Assembly: GCA_964007475.1 (NCBI GenBank)
Contig: OZ023275.1
Span: forward strand, 2,046,001 to 2,110,000
From: Hybos culiciformis
Taxonomy: Eukaryota > Arthropoda > Insecta > Diptera > Hybotidae
Direction: 5' to 3'
Length of the DNA stretch: 64,000 nt
The first letter of the stretch is position 1. Every line of letters starts with the position of its first letter. The notes under the pieces were generated by a model. The model did no database searches and was not told where the DNA came from. It saw only the letters and a list, made by a program, of their open reading frames with translations. Positions 58,449 through 64,000 of the stretch are shown here, piece after piece. A program made the position numbers and the translations under genes.

Positions 58449-59391
58449 TATTCTTTAAATATTTTCTATTAAATTTTTAAATTTTACTAATTATATTTTT
58501 AAGTTCAAACATATAATGCATCTAAATTCTAAATACAAATATACAAATTGTTATTTCCGGTGCTCCTGAATTGAATGGAATGCTACAATAATTTTATACT
58601 TTGAAAAAATAATTTTGTGATTATATTATAATAATATGTATATCTATATAAAATTCAAGTTTTTCATTTGTTCTTAACAAGTAACATACCGATGACTCTA
58701 ACTATAGAGGGTTATTAAGATAAGGTGTGATGTAATTGTCCTTGCGATAAGTAAATAAATTTGATAAGGAAGTATTAAATTGTAAATTAATAACATTAAA
58801 TTCATTATTTTCTCATTATGAAAGAAAATGAATGGGTGGAAGAGCTTTTAATCACATAGCAAAAATTCAAACATTTTCACGTAAATTATACAATCTTTAT
58901 AGTTTTATATTTAACTTATAGAATAATGCAAACAAATAAAATAACCTCAAAAGGACAACTTAATTATGAATTAGATTAGAATTTAACAAAATAAAATGCA
59001 TAATAATATATGTACATTTAGTATTTTTTCTGTCTCTCCAGAATTAATTCACAACTCACGTCTTCATTAAATTGAATTATGTAAATTGATGGATGAAAAT
59101 AGCAGCAAACAACTTCAATTCAGTTTGATCTCTTTATATGCATGTTAATATAATTCTGAGAATCTGATTTATCTTAATGTATAAAAATTAAAATTTTAAA
59201 ACTCATGAAGCTAAATTAAAAATTTTTATTTAAACATATATGAGAAAATTTTGAGTATTACATTACTTGGTACAATAATAACCTATTTCCATTAGTGGAG
59301 TATTTGTGGGATATTCAGCTTTCCAGAATATTTCAAGTGCCCACATAAAAATAAATTCCGGTATTTCTATTTGTCATTTTCATATATATTT
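58449..59391. other. AT-rich stretch without recognised gene
   Basis: Nothing supported; 59285-59390 is a weak relative of the 16923 element end. Confidence 0.5.
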
Positions 59392-59516
59392 CTTTTTTTT
59401 TTTTTATTAAAGTTACCAAAATACTAGAAGGGATACCTTTTTGTACTATAAGAAGTATGGAATTGGTAATGAGGACAGGAAGTTTAGACGAGATTAAAAA
59501 GTGGAACAGTTATTAG

Positions 59517-60031
59517 TAGAGCGGATATAAATGCCTAAATGCTTAAATGCCTAGAGACTAGGCATTTTGCGTTTTTTGATGTTTTTGGCTTAGCGAGACT
59601 TTTTTGGAAATTTCAGCCTAGCGAGCCTAAAATGACCATTTTTCGGTAATAATGCTTTGAATCATCGATCACAAACAACGCAAGAATTTGTTTTGATTCT
59701 TTCACCTAGCGAGCTAGCTGCTTACAAGTATTATCTCACAACATCGGCTGATGTTGAAAGATCTTTTTCAGCATACAAAAATGTTTTGACAGACAAACGT
59801 AGATCTTTTTTGTTCGAAAATCTAAAACAGCACTGCATTGTACTTTGCAATCGTGAAAAATAATAATATTGGTTTCGAAATCCTTTAAAAGTGTGTTTTT
59901 TTCATAATTTTGCGCATCTTTTTAGAGACTTTTTTTGAATTTTAGAGACTTTTACAGGACTATTTTCGCAATTTTTCAAGACTTTTTGACGCTTAAAATC
60001 GTTTTCATACGAGACTTTTTTATCCGCTCTA
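59517..60031. mobile_element. 515-bp non-autonomous hAT with an open hATC frame
   Basis: Inserted in the LINE with a perfect 8-bp duplication GTTATTAG (59509-59516, 60032-60039). TIR TAGAGCGGATA, inverted at the right. Subterminal TTTTAGAGACTTTT and CTAGCGAG words repeat. Contains the 68-codon frame described next. Confidence 0.95.
59657..59863 (+). CDS. 68-codon hAT C-terminal dimerisation-domain ORF
   Basis: Intact ATG-to-TAA frame: residues 16-45 read SPSELAAYKYYLTTSADVER then SFSAYKNVL, followed by TDKRRSFLFENLKQHCIV and a basic end. This is essentially the complete hATC core (TSADVERSFS...ENLKQH) without any catalytic region. It is probably a deletion derivative of an autonomous element. 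Whether it is expressed is unknown; a dimerisation-only product could interfere with the full-length transposase (inference). Confidence 0.7.
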   Translation: MNHRSQTTQEFVLILSPSELAAYKYYLTTSADVERSFSAYKNVLTDKRRSFLFENLKQHCIVLCNREK

Positions 60032-61124
60032 GTTATTAGGTAATCATTTACACCTACACCTTCTTAAAGCGGTGCAAGTCGTAAATCAAGCGTGCGCCAG
60101 CTGTCTGGAACAGTTTTGATGGGAGAGCATTCCACATTCTCGAGGTGCGAATTGAAAACGAATCTCCGAAGCTCGTTCTATCACATCTGGGAATTTTGAC
60201 GAAATATAGGTGTGACGTTGAAGCGGTACGTGTTTGGCGTTAAAATACTTGAAGTAGAGGAAGTAGGGCCTTTACTTCCAGGGAACACGTATCCGTTCCA
60301 ACAAGGTATTTATAAAAAATGGAAAGTGAACCTATATTACGACGGTGGTTGAGTGATGTTAATAAGCTAGTGATTTGGTGATTATCGATCAATCTAATAG
60401 CCCTTCTCTGAACTTTGTCCAGGTACTCAAGGTGGGTTTTAGGGGCACCAGCCCATATATGCGAATTGTGTTCTAATTTCGGGCGTATGTAAATATTAAG
60501 AGATCAGAGGGGGAAAAGTATTGTTTACATCTTTTTAGAAAACCAAGACATTTCGCTACGTTTTTTGCAGTTTCGAAAATATGGATTTTCCAACTTAGAT
60601 CGGAAGTTATCCACTTAACTTAGGGTTCGGATGAGTGACATTACTACAAATATTGCGCCCCTAGGCGAAAATTAATTTGCGCCCACCCACCCCACAATTT
60701 AAAAAAAGGAACCAATAACTTTCGTTTTATTTTTGAAAATTTATTTTTTAATTTTTTATAAAAAATAACTCTTCAGTTTTCGCCTATTACTCTAATTATC
60801 ATATAACTGGCGACTCGTCAACGGCGTTTTGCATGAACATTAAACTTCTTTTTTAAGTCGGGAACGACTCACCATCTTTATAGGGTGTCAAGTTTCAGCG
60901 GTCATCGACCACAGGGCCGGCTTAGGAGCGGTGCAGATGTGGCAAATGCATGGGACGCCATAATTTAGGGGCGGCAAATTGACCGACATTTTTTTACGTT
61001 TTTTTAAATTTTATTTAAATAATTTAAAAAAATATTAAAAATTATAAAATGTTGTAATAAATATTAATAATTTGGCTGATTTTAATACAAAATATACATA
61101 AGGCTATATTAATAATAAATATTT

Positions 61125-61390
61125 TAATGTGCATGTGTTCGGTAAGTTGTATTTACAATCGCAAATTTAGCTCGGTAAATGGTCTATTACATGCATCAAT
61201 ACACATGCAATTATTCAGTTAAGTAAATTTTATTTACATTTCCCTATAATGTAAATTCTATTTACTTACTTTATTTTGAACTGCGTAATACTATAAACAA
61301 AAATAATATCACTCACACTCAGAATATTTCAATACAGACAAATACAAAAAAAAAAAAAATTGCAAATGTATACCACTCACATGCATAATA
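61125..61390. repeat. Repeat shared with 37570-37850
   Basis: TTCGGTAAGTTGTATTTACA through GCAAATGTATACCACTCACA in the same order as in the 37-kb copy. Confidence 0.75.
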
Positions 61391-61789
61391 TCAATGTCAA
61401 ATAAAGTTTAGTTTATAATGCTAAAAATCTATATTTTCCCTCTGAGCTAATCTATATTTTACCTCTGAGCAAACAAAAAAAAAAAAACAAAAGAGAACCA
61501 ATAAAAAATACGCGGCTATTTTTTTTGTTTTCCTAAAAAGCGGCCAGTCGATCAATCGATGAATTTTCTTAACATATGTTTCAATCTACTATTTTTAAAG
61601 GATCTTCGAACTTCTACTACTAAATTTTTAAGCGAGTGTGGTTGGATTTTAGTACAAAAATTTAAACCACACTTCGAAAATTGCACTTATTTTATTCAAA
61701 AAAACAAAATGAATAAAAATAGAAAAATGTTAACCTTGAAAGTATTGAAAAAAATCATTTCTGGCATTATAAAGTTTGCTGTCAATTGT

Positions 61790-62440
61790 CAAATGTCAAG
61801 TAAGAATTTTTTTTTCTTTTACCAACAAACGAGGAAAATGACAGCAACAAGGAGATAATTATAAAAAAAAAATAATTATATGATTATTATTATTTTTTTT
61901 AATAATTAAAAATAAAATTAAATAAAATTTAAGAAGATCAGCTAATTCCTAAAATAATAAAAAAAAAAAACTAGTAATTTTTCCAAAAAAAAATTATTCG
62001 ATTTTTTTTTTTTTTGCAAAAAAGAAAATGAATAATTTTTTTTTGGAAAAATTACTAATTTTTTTTTAATATTTTAGGAATAAGCTGATCTTAAATCATC
62101 CGGTTTGAAAACATTTCGAGAAATAAATTTACTTCCGTATTAATTAAATTTTATTTCCTTGCTTCATTTTGAACTTTTTTCTTTATTTTTTTCATTGTAA
62201 ATGTATTGTTTTCAACTCCCTCTCACATGCACATTAAAGCAGTATACAAAACATGTTAATAAAATTTGTTATAACAACTGGTTGTTATAAACACAAACAC
62301 ATAGACACTTGTCAATATTATATCACTCGACCTTCGGTCTCGTGATATAATTTTGACTCATGTCTATGTGTTTGTGTGTATACACAACTCGTAATTAATA
62401 ACAAATTTTCTTAACATGTATTGTAATCTACTATTACAAG
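61790..62440. mobile_element. Palindromic repeat element, copy 3, with near-perfect hairpin
   Basis: Reverse-orientation counterpart of 31558-32560. At 62291-62388 the arms CACAAACACATAGAC, GTCAA, ATTATATCAC and CGACC pair with their complements around a short loop (TTC), with only a few mismatches in about 45 bases. Ends TTGTAATCTACTATTA. At 61845-61855 it shows the empty site of the hAT MITE 32199. Confidence 0.75.
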
Positions 62441-62781
62441 TTTTTTCATCCATATGGTTTGAGTTTGAGCTAAATTTATATGGTTTGAGTTTGAAGCATA
62501 TAATGTAGAAATAATATTGGGGCATAAAAAATTTTTATGTGCACAGGGTGCCACAACTGTTGAGTCGGCCCTGATCGACCAGATAGCAGATATTGATATC
62601 CCTGCATGCTTAAACTTATTTTCGAAGTAATATTCTTAGTGTGATTTTGAATTAAAATAAACAAAAATTTTTTTGTGAAAAATCATAAATTTTTTTGATA
62701 AACTGCTGACAAACGGTGCTCCCTTTAACTTCGTGCGCCCGCAGCATTGGCTGCGTTCGACTACAGGTATGTACGTCACTG

Positions 62782-63430
62782 GTTCGGATTTTAAATTTAT
62801 CAAAAAAGTACATTCGAGAATTTAATGTAAAAATGAAAATTTCTTGGATGTAATATAACTTATATGTTATACAAACATTCAATGTGAATGAATTTTGAAA
62901 TAAAGACTTAACAAATTGAAAAATGATCTTTTTATTATCAACATGAAATTCAAGTTTTTTTACAAAAAAAAAAATGTATTCAGTGTTTATGCATTTTATG
63001 CTTAAAAGTTTTATTATTTTCAAAAAAGGATATATGAAACAAAGAAATAATAATAATATATTTTTATACTTTATTTTCTGAGATTTAACTATCTCAGAAA
63101 TAAGTAAGTTTTTGTTTTGAACAAAAGGTTAACATAGAAGATTAAGTACCACAATCTGCATAATTCTTATTTAGTATAATTTTTAATAGTTTATTTTTTC
63201 GAATATTCTGTTAAACTTAAACATTATTCCTTTGCTAACCTTTTTTCTTGTTTGGAAAATAAATAAAAAACTGCTCCACTAGGCATGAAATATGTATATA
63301 ATATAAAATAAAGGAAAATTTTTAATTTTTTAATGCTTTTTTGTTTGCTTACTGAAAAATGTAAAATAGATATTTGCGTTATTAAGTAAAAATTACAAAT
63401 ATTGGTTTTATTATGATTCTACGTAAAGCA
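62782..63430. other. AT-rich stretch without recognised gene
   Basis: Nothing supported beyond homopolymer-rich DNA. Confidence 0.5.
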
Positions 63431-63870
63431 TCAGAATTCAACTTTTGAGAATTTATCGAATAATTCTTGCAACAATCTAAATAACAATTTTATATTACAC
63501 ACTTTGCTTTGTCGCACCAAATAAAATAAGCGAATTACATATTTCATTTTACACTTGCAAAGTAAATGTTCAATCGAAATTATAATAAATTTTCGATATT
63601 TTACACCAGAAACTTTCTGAATTGTTAGTAATTTTCCATTGAATGGCCCAACCAATTGAGGAGCGTTAATATGAAAAAAGAACCTTAATAATTCTAATAT
63701 CATAATTTATATGTATACGTTCAGTATGTGAATGAAAAAATATTTTTAAAGAAATTTTTCCATTTAATTTGATAGCAGCAGGATTATTAAAGCCAATCCA
63801 TATTCTTAATTTTGTTTCATAAACTGTTTTTTTATTTTAAATTTTTTTCTCAACACTCCACAAAAATAAA
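63431..63870 (-). other. Unassigned minus-strand open frames
   Basis: Two adjacent open stretches in different frames: about 63830-63680 (RIWIGFNNPAAIKLNGKISL) and 63703-63431 (GPFNGKLLTIQKVSGVKYRK then FIIISIEHLLCKC). The second faintly recalls the middle of DUF1091 proteins (K-x-SG-x-YRxF...C), but the Cys pattern does not fit well and no NHSCPY block follows. CTAACAATTCAG at 63620 could be an acceptor. Could be a decayed exon or chance. Confidence 0.2.
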
Positions 63871-64000
63871 TTTTGAATTTGTCTTGTCTGCAAGAAAAAA
63901 TATGTGGGTACATAAAATCTACGTACGTTGTCGCGTCATACATATTTATTCAATTTACTTAAGTATACGTGCTCATTTTATAGCCGAAAAGTTTTTCTTT

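Larger units (their letters stand above)
59392..60610 (-). mobile_element. LINE copy (minus strand), split by a hAT insertion
   Basis: The minus strand runs from the RT-proximal region at 60610 (AACTTAGATCGGAAGTTAT complement) to the 3' tail TTTGGTAACTTTAAT plus A run at 59392-59415. It is interrupted at 59517-60031. Reading frames are broken. Same family as 8650-11012. Confidence 0.85.
60912..62573. mobile_element. 1.7-kb hAT element nested in the previous one
   Basis: Perfect 8-bp duplication ATCGACCA (60904-60911, 62574-62581). Ends CAGGGCCGGCTTA and, inverted, CAGGGCCGACTCA, a widespread hAT end type. The interior is filled with two other repeats (61125-61390 and 61790-62440), so the original element was short. 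Confidence 0.93.
60633..62781. mobile_element. 2.1-kb hAT MITE-type element (outer of a nest)
   Basis: GTTCGGAT flanks both ends (60625-60632, 62782-62789). Ends GAGTGACATTACTAC and, inverted, CAGTGACGTACATAC; GCGCCC motifs are next to both. Without the nested insert 60912-62573 it would be about 480 bases. Non-coding. Confidence 0.88.

Overview
This is a very AT-rich, gene-poor eukaryotic window of unplaced assembly type (two exactly 200-base N gaps at 25689-25888 and 46325-46524). Only spliced animal-type features are seen. The one recognisable host gene family is a tandem pair of DUF1091-type genes (small secreted proteins, distantly related to MD-2/ML lipid-binding domains), a family greatly expanded in flies. 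With the repeat content (hAT, PIF/Harbinger, piggyBac-like, CR1/Jockey-group LINE, Ty3/gypsy), this suggests an insect, most likely a dipteran with a transposon-bloated genome. That assignment is inference.

Layout. 0-13.5 kb: two minus-strand DUF1091 paralogs. Copy A (exons 1-2 at 3446-2368) runs off the left edge. Copy B has four phase-compatible exons between 13278 and 7577 (182 codons), and a LINE sits antisense in its last intron. No exon of either gene exceeds 170 bases, so they are easily missed. 13.7-19 kb: small inverted-repeat elements, a decayed Ty3/gypsy integrase piece and AT-rich sequence. 19.0-22.5 kb: a PIF/Harbinger element with a + strand DDE transposase (frameshifted, catalytic Glu replaced by Lys) and a - strand MADF/BESS partner gene broken by a hAT MITE. 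22.5-31.5 kb: mostly featureless, with a TTAA-flanked piggyBac-like MITE and a hAT MITE. 31.5-34.9 kb: a palindromic repeat carrying a hAT MITE, then a CpG-containing foldback. 37.8-42.8 kb: a DUF4371-type (ZMYM/hAT-like) minus-strand gene cut into three pieces by a foldback element, which carries a 5S-rRNA-like module with a long A-rich tail, and by a 2.9-kb hAT element that itself contains a MITE. 43.0-45.4 kb: a nested pair of inverted-repeat elements, the inner one holding two convergent tRNA-like modules, and then a 216-bp foldback. 48.8 kb: an orphan THAP-type exon. 49.7-50.4 kb: a ~110-bp minisatellite. 51.6-62.8 kb: palindromic repeats, LINE copies and nested hAT elements.

No operon-like organisation exists. 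The most informative feature of the window is insertion archaeology: about a dozen insertions with readable 8-bp target duplications, several nested, some datable relative to one another by broken reading frames or a paralogous empty site. All calls come from reading the sequence; no similarity search was run.
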